From IMG/VR virus record IMGVR_UViG_3300020583_000021, positions 1-46,037 of that record: 46,037 nucleotides of DNA, one strand, 5' to 3'. The notes beneath the pieces were generated by a model. That model worked only from the letters and a program-made list of their open reading frames with translations, made no database searches and had not been told where the DNA came from. The translations under genes and the position numbers were made by a program. Positions 23,618 through 30,455 of the stretch are shown here, one piece after another. Position 1 is the stretch's first letter. Each line of letters begins with the position of its first letter. The DNA is from a virus.

Positions 23618-24390
23618 GCGAAGACCTCCGATGTTCTGGCGTCGCTTCGCACGATCGTGACGCTTGGTTGATCCGTATAACGGGCCCAAGCGCGACGGAT
23701 TGCTCCGGAGCCGGGAAATAAATCGTCTAATCGATCGGCACGCGACGCCCCGAGCTGCCGGAACATCCATTCAGCGAACGCGGGCGGCTTCATCCCGATC
23801 ATCGCGCCGGGGAAGCGTCGAAATCGGCCGACCGCGACCAATCCGTCGGCCAGGTCTTGAACAGCATCTACTCGTAACGGACGGCCACCTGCGACGATTA
23901 GCGGCTCCCACGAAACCAGAGCGCGGCGGCTCTTCGTGTAGCGCGGCCCTTTGAACCACGCGCAAACTCTGACTCCGCCTGGGCAGAGCGACAGAACGTC
24001 GCGTAAGGCCTCGGACGACGTGGAGAGTGCCCAGCCATCGGGATAGTCTTTCGTCAAACGCTCGCAGAGCGACGCGTGATCGACTTCCGATTTCTCGGCG
24101 TAGTAGCCGGCTTTGCCGGGATAAGGCGGATCGGCGTAGGCAAAAATCATCGGGCGGTCCGTCGCCTCGATATCGGCGCGACACACACGAAAACGCCATG
24201 AGGCCTGTCGGCAACGCTTGCCGCAAAACTTAGAATCCCGTCGCGCCCCTGCAGGAAGGACGGCTTGACACCAAAGGCAGCGTCGCTCGTCGACGTCGGA
24301 GTTGGATCCACGCGACACGTCGCTTGCGCCGGCAAACGCGACGGCTCCGCACGAGTCGTCTGACGCCGGCGAGACACGACAGGTTCCCAT
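23614..24390 (-). CDS. DNA adenine methyltransferase with zinc knuckle, 258 aa
   Basis: This protein probably transfers methyl from AdoMet to adenine N6 in phage DNA. Motif IV DPPY is at residues 87-90 (YADPPYPG) and the AdoMet-binding FPGSG is near 225-229 (DDLFPGSGAIR), an order with the catalytic motif first, as in circularly permuted (beta-type or MT-A70-like) enzymes. The N terminus has a knuckle (CLWC ... FCGKRCR, near 38-61) seen in several phage methyltransferases. No cognate restriction gene is nearby, so protection against host restriction is the likely use. Confidence 0.8.
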   Translation of the reverse strand: MGTCRVSPASDDSCGAVAFAGASDVSRGSNSDVDERRCLWCQAVLPAGARRDSKFCGKRCRQASWRFRVCRADIEATDRPMIFAYADPPYPGKAGYYAEKSEVDHASLCERLTKDYPDGWALSTSSEALRDVLSLCPGGVRVCAWFKGPRYTKSRRALVSWEPLIVAGGRPLRVDAVQDLADGLVAVGRFRRFPGAMIGMKPPAFAEWMFRQLGASRADRLDDLFPGSGAIRRAWARYTDQPSVTIVRSDARTSEVFA

Positions 24391-24392
24391 TT

Positions 24393-24593
24393 TTAGCCCA
24401 CCTCACTCGTCACCCGGCTGAAGGGGATCACGCGCTCGTCTCCGCAACCCGTGCATTCCACTCGCCGACTGTTCGCCAGAATTTCGACAGCCTGCTTTTT
24501 ACAGGTCCGATTGCAGGCGTCGCAGAATTCATCCCATTGCAGCGGCAGCAAAACGCGAATCGCTTCACAGATCGGAATGGAGGCGGCGCTCAT
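24393..24593 (-). CDS. Small zinc-ribbon protein, 66 aa
   Basis: ATGA overlap with the previous gene. CDACNRTC and CTGCGDERV form a likely zinc ribbon in the second half. The N terminus is a short helix. It is one of several ribbon proteins in this operon, with unknown partner. Confidence 0.7.
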   Translation of the reverse strand: MSAASIPICEAIRVLLPLQWDEFCDACNRTCKKQAVEILANSRRVECTGCGDERVIPFSRVTSEVG

Positions 24594-24820
24594 GCGGATT
24601 CTTCCTTATCCTCGAAAATCGGACAGACCACACACTCAAGTCGCCACTGCCCCTCGTATTTCCAAGGCACGTAGGTAGCTCCACAGCCTTCTGGACAACC
24701 GAAGGATTTCATGCCGTCGCTCTTATCGAGCTGCAATTCGCCCTCTGCGCCGCAGCCCTCGCAAACGAAATTGAAAACGATGTGCTCGGCGGTTTCTTTA
24801 GTGCAAACACTCTTACTCAT
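24590..24820 (-). CDS. Zinc-ribbon protein, 76 aa
   Basis: ATG 24820 overlaps the previous stop; the longer frame to 24934 is antisense-like. Cysteines CEGCGAEGE, CPEGCG and CVVC, about 20 residues apart, suggest a ribbon with extra ligands. The C terminus is acidic. Confidence 0.7.
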   Translation of the reverse strand: MSKSVCTKETAEHIVFNFVCEGCGAEGELQLDKSDGMKSFGCPEGCGATYVPWKYEGQWRLECVVCPIFEDKEESA

Positions 24821-25134
24821 CTGGCGCACCTTCCATCTCCCGCACTGAACACCACAAACTGCGGCTCTCCCCTCAACTCCGCGTAGAGCTTCGCCATGCA
24901 CTCCGGGGCGTTGCAGATTCCGGGAAGGAACCAAAAACAGGTAACGCTTAAAGTCGCTTCTACTTCAGTCCGCGCCAGGTACCAATCCCCAGCTTCGTCC
25001 TCGCGTACGGGAATCACGCACGGCTTCTCTTCATTGCAGTTACAGAAGCGGCAGCAGACACCGGGTTCGACCCAGATGCGGTCCTGCCTGAGTTCGAGGG
25101 AGAGATGCGGCGGAGTTGCGAGTAGGGCGCTCAT
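24817..25134 (-). CDS. Cys-rich protein with CRFCNC motif, 105 aa
   Basis: ATGA overlaps at both ends. Cys clusters VCCRFCNCNEEKPC (near 26-39) and a later CNAPEC (near 74-79) suggest zinc or iron-sulphur binding. The middle is strand-rich. The gene directly follows the HerA-like ATPase and may be its partner; this is inference from coupling only. Confidence 0.7.
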   Translation of the reverse strand: MSALLATPPHLSLELRQDRIWVEPGVCCRFCNCNEEKPCVIPVREDEAGDWYLARTEVEATLSVTCFWFLPGICNAPECMAKLYAELRGEPQFVVFSAGDGRCAR

Positions 25135-26684
25135 GCGACCGTCCTCACTTCCTTCACGTTCACCTTCATGCCGGGAACCGTCTTATAGCCTTCCTTTCCG
25201 TCCTTGCCTTCTTTCGACAGGAAGCCCAATTCTGCAAGCTTGGCTATTTCGCGGTAAAAATTAGCTTGACCGGGATTGTGGCCGCGGCGCTCCAGCTCAG
25301 TCAGGCCGGCATATGCTTTCTTGGTTTGGTCAAAGAAACCTTCGGAAACCAACAGCGCTATTTTTCCGAACAAAGTGTCTGTATTCGCCTCAATGACATA
25401 TATCCGCTTAGTCAGATCGATCACTGGTAGCTTCACGTCGAGGGACATTGCGACTTCGCCAGAGCTGGAAACTGGCGCGGCCTGCGGAGAATCTGCGCGG
25501 GGAGTCGGCAGGGAATTACCCTTGGTGTTTGAACCGCGCTCCAATTGCGCAATCCGCTCCTCTAGCCTGCGAATCGTCTGTGTCGCCTCTTCCCATGCCG
25601 CTTTGTAATCCATGTTTTCCTCTTCCTGCCGGGTATTTTCCGGCCGATACTGTTTCACCGCGTCCAGCAACTCCCGCTCTGCCGCCGCACCGGGCAGCGA
25701 AAGCGCAATGTGCCGAGCTACCGCTGCGGGCATCCATGCGGGCAAGACATAGACGTGCTTCATCACGTCGCCAAACGACACATAGAATTGGCCGCGCCGC
25801 AACCGCATCACATCTTCCGGTTTCGGCTTCGCTTTCTTGGGCAACGCCATTTGCGCGAGAGTGTGTTCGACTTCGTTGATCTCGCGCTGCACTCCGAGAA
25901 TCCAGACTCCAACCTGTTTCAGCAGCGGCTTATCGACGCCCGCGATGTCCTGCGAATCGAGCCACATCAAATTGCCCGCGCCCAGCCCTTTGCGAACTAG
26001 GGATACCGCAGCCACTTTTACTGGCGTGTTTTTGCCCTGCGGAATAAACTCCCACGCCTCCGGGATGACACTGATCACGCCGCGCATCTTGTAAACTTTC
26101 TCGAACGAAGACGCGATGCAGAGCGATTGCATCTCCAGCGAATACTCGGTGAGGTCCATCACGTTCAGTCCGGGCAATAAATCGAGTCCAGCACTATCCC
26201 GCGACATGCGGACCTTGAGCCGCTTCAGCTCTGGCAGGATGAGTTTGAAATATTCCGACAGTTGCAAATACATTCCCGCCGCATACCCACTCGCCGCCTT
26301 CGCGTGCTTGCCGTCGCCGTGCAGCGCGCGCTCCGTATTAGCCGCCACTTCTTCGAGCGATCCGGCGCCCTTGCAAACTCGGATGATCCACTGGCGCTCA
26401 TACTTCATGCGCTCCTGCATCATGGCTTCGAGAATCGATTCGACGAACTGCCAGTCGGCCCGGTCGCGGAAAAATGGCGGGATGCGATGCGCCCCAGCGA
26501 ATGCGCCCTCGGCTTGCTTGGTTGCAAAGGCAAGCGCAACTTTTCCATCGGCCCGGGAGATCATCCCTTCGAGCGTCGTAGTCTTGCCGCTGGCCTGTGT
26601 CTGACCGCAAACCACGGTGTGCGCGTAGGGAACCCGCACTTCCTCGCCAGTCCCGATTTCGTAGCCCAGCAGAATTTCGCTCAC
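25131..26684 (-). CDS. HerA/FtsK-like ATPase with C-terminal coiled coil, 517 aa
   Basis: This is a hexameric-type DNA-translocating ATPase by pattern. Walker A GQTQASGKT at 27-35, right after a short beta N terminus, and a Walker B-like stretch NLMWLDSQD near 235-243, followed by a sensor-like VWILGVQRE. Residues about 350-400 form a coiled coil (WEEATQTIRRLEERIAQLER), then a Pro/Ser linker, and a C-terminal segment (430-517) reading like a winged helix (AYAGLTELERRGHNPGQANF). The GTG start overlaps the previous stop. It may pump or load DNA during replication or recombination. No NurA-like partner is seen. Confidence 0.72.
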   Translation of the reverse strand: MSEILLGYEIGTGEEVRVPYAHTVVCGQTQASGKTTTLEGMISRADGKVALAFATKQAEGAFAGAHRIPPFFRDRADWQFVESILEAMMQERMKYERQWIIRVCKGAGSLEEVAANTERALHGDGKHAKAASGYAAGMYLQLSEYFKLILPELKRLKVRMSRDSAGLDLLPGLNVMDLTEYSLEMQSLCIASSFEKVYKMRGVISVIPEAWEFIPQGKNTPVKVAAVSLVRKGLGAGNLMWLDSQDIAGVDKPLLKQVGVWILGVQREINEVEHTLAQMALPKKAKPKPEDVMRLRRGQFYVSFGDVMKHVYVLPAWMPAAVARHIALSLPGAAAERELLDAVKQYRPENTRQEEENMDYKAAWEEATQTIRRLEERIAQLERGSNTKGNSLPTPRADSPQAAPVSSSGEVAMSLDVKLPVIDLTKRIYVIEANTDTLFGKIALLVSEGFFDQTKKAYAGLTELERRGHNPGQANFYREIAKLAELGFLSKEGKDGKEGYKTVPGMKVNVKEVRTVA

Positions 26685-26925
26685 TGCTTCCTCTCCAGAT
26701 CCACCACAATGCGGCCCTGCACATGGCCGGGCAACAATTCGAATAACCGTGCCGTCTGCGGCTTGCGTTTGGGCAGCGCTTGCACTTCGTCAATGATTTC
26801 CTCCATCAGCGCGTACTCGGCTTCGTGCTGCCAGAGCTTATGTTCGGCCATGCGTTGCTCGACGATCGCGGGAACAACTCGCCGGAGACGGGGTAGAAGA
26901 TTCGGGTGTCTTTCGTTCGATCCAC
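26681..26925 (-). pseudogene. Small gene with apparent one-base frameshift
   Basis: GTG 26925 with AAGGAG upstream opens a plausible start (DRTKDTRIFYPVSGEL) that goes out of frame near 26885. A second frame there continues as VVPAIVEQRMAEHKLWQHEA ... DLERKQ and ends with a GTGA overlap with the ATPase start. Adding one base near 26882-26888 joins both into an 81-residue helical protein. It may be a sequencing error, a real mutation, or frameshifting; ATG 26851 would give a 56-residue form. Confidence 0.6.
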
Positions 26926-26938
26926 AGGCTGCTCCTTT

Positions 26939-27184
26939 TCAATCGGCTGCGTAACTGAAACCCAAAGGTTTGACAGATCGCCTCATCGCGCGTTTCCCTG
27001 ATGGGTGGAGCGGAATCAATTCGAATTCCACTTCCGCGCCATCTGCGATCTGACTCATTCCCTCCGGCAAAGCGTCTTCATAAAAAAACACTTGCTTGTC
27101 CCGCTCCTGCGGTTTCACTCCATCGGGGGTGATAATCCCCCAACGCTTATTGGGATTGAAGAACTTCACCCGCCCGATGCTCAC
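26939..27184 (-). CDS. Cold-shock domain protein, 81 aa
   Basis: RNP1-like KRWGIITPD (13-21) and RNP2-like VFFYED (32-37), plus the opening GRVKFFNPN, place it in the cold-shock fold that binds single-stranded RNA or DNA. The GTG start overlaps the previous stop (GTGA). In a phage early operon it could act as an RNA chaperone or ssDNA-binding helper. It is about ten residues longer than CspA, with a basic tail. Confidence 0.82.
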   Translation of the reverse strand: MSIGRVKFFNPNKRWGIITPDGVKPQERDKQVFFYEDALPEGMSQIADGAEVEFELIPLHPSGKRAMRRSVKPLGFSYAAD

Positions 27185-27621
27185 GGCGAAGTTGCCTCCT
27201 GCAAGCGCGCCATAAACACGATGTAAGCGCCTTTATTCCGCCATCGCGAATCCTCGAACCAGAATCGGTCGATGGTGTTGTCCTTCACAGCTAGGTATTG
27301 ATCCAGGGACGAGGGGCAAACGTCATAACATCCCGACTGATAGTTTGCCGCCATTGCGATGACCGCCGCCGCCTGCCTGATCGAGATGCCGCTGTAATCG
27401 GCTTCGCTTTCAATCGCCAGCCGGATGGTTTGGAGATTCGGCCAGGTGCGCGTCATTCCGAGCTGGCGCGCCAGCTCGGCCGCCAGCTTCAGGGCGAGGG
27501 AGCGGGAGTTTTCAACAGGGAGAGAGGGATTTTCCGCAGATTTTTCGCTTGAATCGACGGGCGAGTTGTGGAATGCTCCCAAGTGAGTCTCCTTCGCTAA
27601 GGGTGACTTGAAACTGTGCAT
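27181..27621 (-). CDS. Hypothetical early/replication protein, up to 146 aa
   Basis: The frame begins at ATG 27621, inside a 12-bp hairpin arm, but TTG 27582 with AAGGAG six bases upstream is the better-supported start (about 133 residues). The C-terminal 90 residues form a helical domain (ISIRQAAAVIAMAANYQ, DRFWFEDSRW). Position after the origin-proximal genes suggests a replication role, such as a helicase loader or initiator, but no motif proves it. Confidence 0.65.
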   Translation of the reverse strand: MHSFKSPLAKETHLGAFHNSPVDSSEKSAENPSLPVENSRSLALKLAAELARQLGMTRTWPNLQTIRLAIESEADYSGISIRQAAAVIAMAANYQSGCYDVCPSSLDQYLAVKDNTIDRFWFEDSRWRNKGAYIVFMARLQEATSP

Positions 27622-27649
27622 CGGCGCGAATTGCGAGTTCGCGCCGATG
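27619..27649. repeat. 12-bp perfect inverted repeat with 7-base loop
   Basis: Arms CATCGGCGCGAA and TTCGCGCCGATG flank TTGCGAG. On the minus transcript this is a very stable hairpin between two genes of the early operon with no T run after it. It may control processing or translation, or be a protein or recombinase site. Confidence 0.75.
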
Positions 27650-27654
27650 ATGTT

Positions 27655-28185
27655 TTACGCGACTTTACTGGCCGCGGTCCCGCCTCCTTCGCGCTCCGCT
27701 GCCTTCTTTGGAGGTAGCATGAGCGAATCGACATCTCCGCCGCGCCAGAGATCGTTTTCGTCGTAGAGCGCGCTGTAGAGCGATCCGCACTGCGCCTTGC
27801 GCCGGGCTACAATCGCGGGCCAGACTTTATCCGGATGCAGCCCGAGCGTATCGATGGTCGCCCGCACATGAGGGGAGCAACAGCTGCAATCCTCGCGCGC
27901 CGCATAGAGCACGGTCAGGTAGGCGATGTGAACGTCATCGCGCAGATGGGGATTCGATTCGTTCCGTTTCGATTGCTCTAACCGTGCGAGGACATGCTCG
28001 CTCCAACGCGAGAGACGCCTGTGGCTGGCCATCCGGCTTTCCTGGGGGGAAGCGCCTTGGACTGCCACCGCAAAAGGCTGAATGGTATAAGCGAGCGGAG
28101 AGTTGCCGTCAAGCGCCAGAGTTGGACTCAACAGCAATAGCAGAGTGAGGGCCGCGAGAGCGCGGCGGAAGTTATGCAGCCGCAT
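27655..28185 (-). CDS. Hypothetical protein with signal-like N terminus, 176 aa
   Basis: ATG 28185 has GGGAGG five bases upstream. The first 25 residues look like a signal peptide (RRALAALTLLLLLSPTLA). The rest is helical with a CSCC motif (near 99-102), ending Gly/Ala-rich. An early operon gene with an export signal is unusual; an internal Met near residue 52 could give a cytoplasmic form. The function is unknown. Confidence 0.62.
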   Translation of the reverse strand: MRLHNFRRALAALTLLLLLSPTLALDGNSPLAYTIQPFAVAVQGASPQESRMASHRRLSRWSEHVLARLEQSKRNESNPHLRDDVHIAYLTVLYAAREDCSCCSPHVRATIDTLGLHPDKVWPAIVARRKAQCGSLYSALYDENDLWRGGDVDSLMLPPKKAAEREGGGTAASKVA

Positions 28186-28597
28186 CGAGACCTCCCGGAT
28201 TAGAAGCTTCTACGGCAGGCGGGATGGGCTGATCTAGCTCATGTCCGATAACAGGTAAAACGCAAAGTTGTGGATCGATTATTGGAACGTGCTTCTCGTG
28301 CTTGCCGTTCGGAAACATCGCAAACAGGGGCGCGGTCTCCGGCTGGGCACGCTTCACCCGCTTTGCGCTGACCGATTCCGGCTTCGCAAATAGCGTCATC
28401 TGCCGCCGCTTCCCGCCACCACCCGGGCCGCCATCGTCACCGCCGTGCTTGAGCCGATTCCGATGAGCGCGCACTCCCATGCGAATGCGGCATCGATCAC
28501 TGCAATAAATCTGGTCAATGCAGTAGGGCTGGAAACGGACAGGCTTACCGGTTTCCGGGTCACGGCACTTGTCGGCAGCGCAGGTCTTGAGGCTCAT
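28172..28597 (-). CDS. First gene of early minus operon, zinc-binding protein, 141 aa
   Basis: Cysteines C6, C11, then YC (near 26), IYCSDRCR (near 30-36) resemble the zinc knuckle in the phage methyltransferase N terminus; a basic stretch follows (RAHRNRLKHGGDDGGPGG) and then a Pro-rich tail. ATG 28597 lies only eight bases after the -10 TACATT, so the message is probably leaderless. Being first after the palindromic promoter makes a regulator role plausible. Confidence 0.7.
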   Translation of the reverse strand: MSLKTCAADKCRDPETGKPVRFQPYCIDQIYCSDRCRIRMGVRAHRNRLKHGGDDGGPGGGGKRRQMTLFAKPESVSAKRVKRAQPETAPLFAMFPNGKHEKHVPIIDPQLCVLPVIGHELDQPIPPAVEASNPGGLDAAA

Positions 28598-28605
28598 GTC
28601 AACGA

Positions 28606-28634
28606 AATGTAAACGCGGCGGTTTACATTGTCAA
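28606..28634 (-). promoter_or_regulatory. Early minus promoter with embedded operator
   Basis: Minus strand: TTGACA (28634-28629), a 17-base spacer, TACATT (28611-28606), then eight bases to ATG 28597. The 24-bp inverted repeat AATGTAAAC-6-GTTTACATT spans 28606-28629, covering the spacer and -10. Confidence 0.8.
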
Positions 28635-28688
28635 GCGCTTTCCTAGGTTCGCCTGTGCAAAAAGCGAAAATCCAATGCCGCGCAAAAA

Positions 28689-28939
28689 GCAGAAAAGGCG
28701 AAAGCCCGCAGCAGCAGAAAAATCTTTATTCCATTTCGGGAGCTACTAATAGAAGCAGAAGCAGAAGAATCTACTACCACTACAGCAGAAGAAACACCAC
28801 AACCGCAGAAACTACCAGCAGAAACTTCTTAGCAGAAAACCCTCCAGCAGAAAGTACAAAGGCAGAAAGGGCAATCGGTTGCGCGCACAAAACGCGCGCC
28901 TATTTAGTAAACATCGCAGCAGAAAAATCAACAGCAGAA
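28689..28939 (+). repeat. Iterated (A)GCAGAAA motif, 12 copies
   Basis: GCAGAA begins at 28689, 28714, 28755, 28761, 28785, 28805, 28818, 28832, 28847, 28862, 28919 and 28934; most copies are preceded by CA or CC and followed by A. All lie in one orientation, as replication iterons do. Confidence 0.75.
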
Positions 28940-29054
28940 AACCCTTGCCTGTTAAAGCGGCAAAGCAAGGCGAGGGCCAAAGCAGGAATGGAAATTTCGA
29001 GAGGCGGGGGGCGGGAAAGAAGGGCGGGATTACTGACTTGGTGCGGGGAAAAAG

Positions 29055-29294
29055 TTAAACGGTGTCTGCTGGAATCTCCACGATGTTCCAGTCGCGTGCG
29101 AGCAGATCGGTTTGTGAACAGAGCCACGGAACGAGATTTGCGTCAGCGGTGCGCATGTACACGTAGGGCAAGCTCATTTTCGAGTGCGCGTCGGGAACTT
29201 GCAGCGCGAGCCACATGTTTTTGCCATTCCAGCCGGCGCGTGCAACCCGATGTCCCTCTTGCATTTCTTTGACGGCCTGTCCGATTCCAAACAT
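29055..29294 (-). CDS. tad2: DUF2829 protein, Tad2-like anti-Thoeris, 79 aa
   Basis: The family pattern is clear: VARAGWNGKNMWLAL (18-32), a short insertion, then MRTADANLVPW and SQTDLLARDW near the end. Tad2 proteins bind and sequester the cyclic signalling molecule made by Thoeris sensors, so the host's defence effector is not triggered. It is one of two related copies here (the other at 29678). ATG 29294 lies at the end of the late region. The activity is inferred from family only. Confidence 0.82.
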   Translation of the reverse strand: MFGIGQAVKEMQEGHRVARAGWNGKNMWLALQVPDAHSKMSLPYVYMRTADANLVPWLCSQTDLLARDWNIVEIPADTV

Positions 29295-29303
29295 AAATTT
29301 CTC

Positions 29304-29618
29304 CTAGGGGTTCACCACTTTGGGATCGAACTGGCGCACGGCTCCGTGGCCCCAGCCGAGAATTCCCTTTTCGTCGGCGGCCGCTTCACGCAACTGGAGC
29401 TGTTTTCCGTTTTCGTCGATGCGGATGAGGTGTTTCTTTTTAGCGAGTTCGGCGATCTGTGACCGCATCTTGGTGAGCTTGGGACCTTCCAGTTCCCGAA
29501 CGAGCTTCATTAAAATTCCATCGGCCTTGTCGTACTGTTCCTTCGCTTTCTCCTTCACTTTTTCGTAGCGGCGGAGCTTGGCAGCGATGGAGCGCTCGCG
29601 TTTAGAAAGCCCTGGCAT
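29304..29618 (-). CDS. Charged coiled-coil protein between the DUF2829 genes, 104 aa
   Basis: The first 60 residues are Lys/Glu/Arg-rich helix (RRYEKVKEKAKEQYDKADGI) of coiled-coil type, then a polar segment. No motif is known. Location between two anti-defence genes suggests a counter-defence role by association only. Confidence 0.7.
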   Translation of the reverse strand: MPGLSKRERSIAAKLRRYEKVKEKAKEQYDKADGILMKLVRELEGPKLTKMRSQIAELAKKKHLIRIDENGKQLQLREAAADEKGILGWGHGAVRQFDPKVVNP

Positions 29619-29677
29619 GGTCTTTGGTGACGATCACGGTTTCGAGTTTGGCGGCGGTAGAGGACATCAGGGAGTTT

Positions 29678-29932
29678 TTACGCGGCGGGAAGAACGGTCC
29701 AGTCTTCGGCGAGGAGGTCGATGTTGTTAGGGTTCCACGGCACAAGCTTGCCATCGACAGTTTTCAGGTAGATGTAAGGCAGACCCATCTTCGAGTTGGC
29801 ATCGGGCACCTGAAGCGCGAGCCACATTCCCTTTCCATTCCAACCATCTCGCGCAACTTTTCGCCCGCTGCGGAGCGCCGACAACGCGCCGCCGAAACAT
29901 CCTGAGAACTGTTCTCCTGTTCCTTCATTCAT
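29678..29932 (-). CDS. tad2: DUF2829 protein, Tad2-like, second copy, 84 aa
   Basis: Same core as the 29055 copy (VARDGWNGKGMWLAL, VPDANSKMGLPYIYLKT, LVPW), but the SQTD segment is replaced by NPNNIDLLAEDW, and a 12-residue N-terminal extension is present. ATG 29932 has AGGAG eight bases upstream. The changed segment lies where the ligand pocket is expected, so the two copies may bind different signals. Confidence 0.8.
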   Translation of the reverse strand: MNEGTGEQFSGCFGGALSALRSGRKVARDGWNGKGMWLALQVPDANSKMGLPYIYLKTVDGKLVPWNPNNIDLLAEDWTVLPAA

Positions 29933-30027
29933 AACTTTTTCTCCTGAGAGTCGAGCCTATTCACTCCCGCCATTGACTAACAAGATTACCGAGGTCACAA
30001 GGGGATGGTAGAGTGGGGAGCGAGATA

Positions 30028-30063
30028 GTTTCTTAAGAAACTCTTTCCGGTTTCTTAAGAAAC
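30028..30063. promoter_or_regulatory. Tandem perfect palindromes, operator pair
   Basis: GTTTCTTAAGAAAC occurs twice (30028-30041 and 30050-30063), separated by eight bases, with centres 22 bp apart (two helical turns). The first extends to a 16-bp palindrome. The pair ends 14 bases before the 30078 gene in the divergent space to the 29932 gene. Confidence 0.8.
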
Positions 30064-30077
30064 ATGGGAGGAGATCA

Positions 30078-30455
30078 ATGGGACGCCCGCGACAATCGCA
30101 AGTTTGCTGTTCATGGAAGTGCCGACGCGAGATTCAGCCGCACGAAAAAGGCATCGCAATCACGATGTTCGGCCAAACCCTCGGCATGGGGAAAATGCGA
30201 ACTTCCAAATCCGAGCGCCTCTATCTCTGTCCGCAATGCGCCGCCCATCTCGCGACCGATACCGTTCCAGCAAAAAGTGCCCCTGTCGATCTCGCGTTTT
30301 TCAAGGTCGCGCTCGATTTAGCCGGGAAAGATAGCTGCGTCTCCGAGGCGATGTTCGAGCAGCTTCAGCAACGGCGGCAAGATATTCTCTATCCGCTGGC
30401 ACTGGAAGAGGGAGAGATACTTTCCCCGGTGAAGCGCCTGCAAGCCGCGAGCTAG
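30078..30455 (+). CDS. Plus-strand zinc-finger protein, probable regulator, 125 aa
   Basis: ATG 30078 has GGGAGGAG seven bases upstream. The N terminus has VCCSWKC (near 9-15) and later LCPQC (near 50-54), a likely zinc site; a helical domain follows. The tandem palindromes just before it suggest self-control or control of the divergent DUF2829 genes. It stands against the direction of the surrounding late genes. No family is recognised. Confidence 0.7.
   Translation: MGRPRQSQVCCSWKCRREIQPHEKGIAITMFGQTLGMGKMRTSKSERLYLCPQCAAHLATDTVPAKSAPVDLAFFKVALDLAGKDSCVSEAMFEQLQQRRQDILYPLALEEGEILSPVKRLQAAS

Larger units (their letters stand above)
28598..29054. other. Gene-free iteron-like region, candidate origin
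   Basis: About 460 bases without a convincing gene. It holds the early promoter, twelve copies of GCAGAA between 28689 and 28939, several spaced 13 to 15 bases, A-rich tracts, and a GCGCGC-7-GCGCGC hairpin (28881-28899). A long plus frame across it translates to repeated AEN/AEK and has no ribosome site, so it is rejected as a gene. Confidence 0.55.

Noticed and set aside
26398-26793. 131-residue minus frame across the HerA-like gene start
   Set aside because: Lies mostly inside the ATPase gene in another frame and is basic, Arg/Ser-rich shadow sequence.
28628-29272. Long plus-strand frame over the iteron region
   Set aside because: Its translation is driven by the repeated GCAGAA motif and then runs antisense to the DUF2829 gene; no ribosome site and no protein-like pattern.
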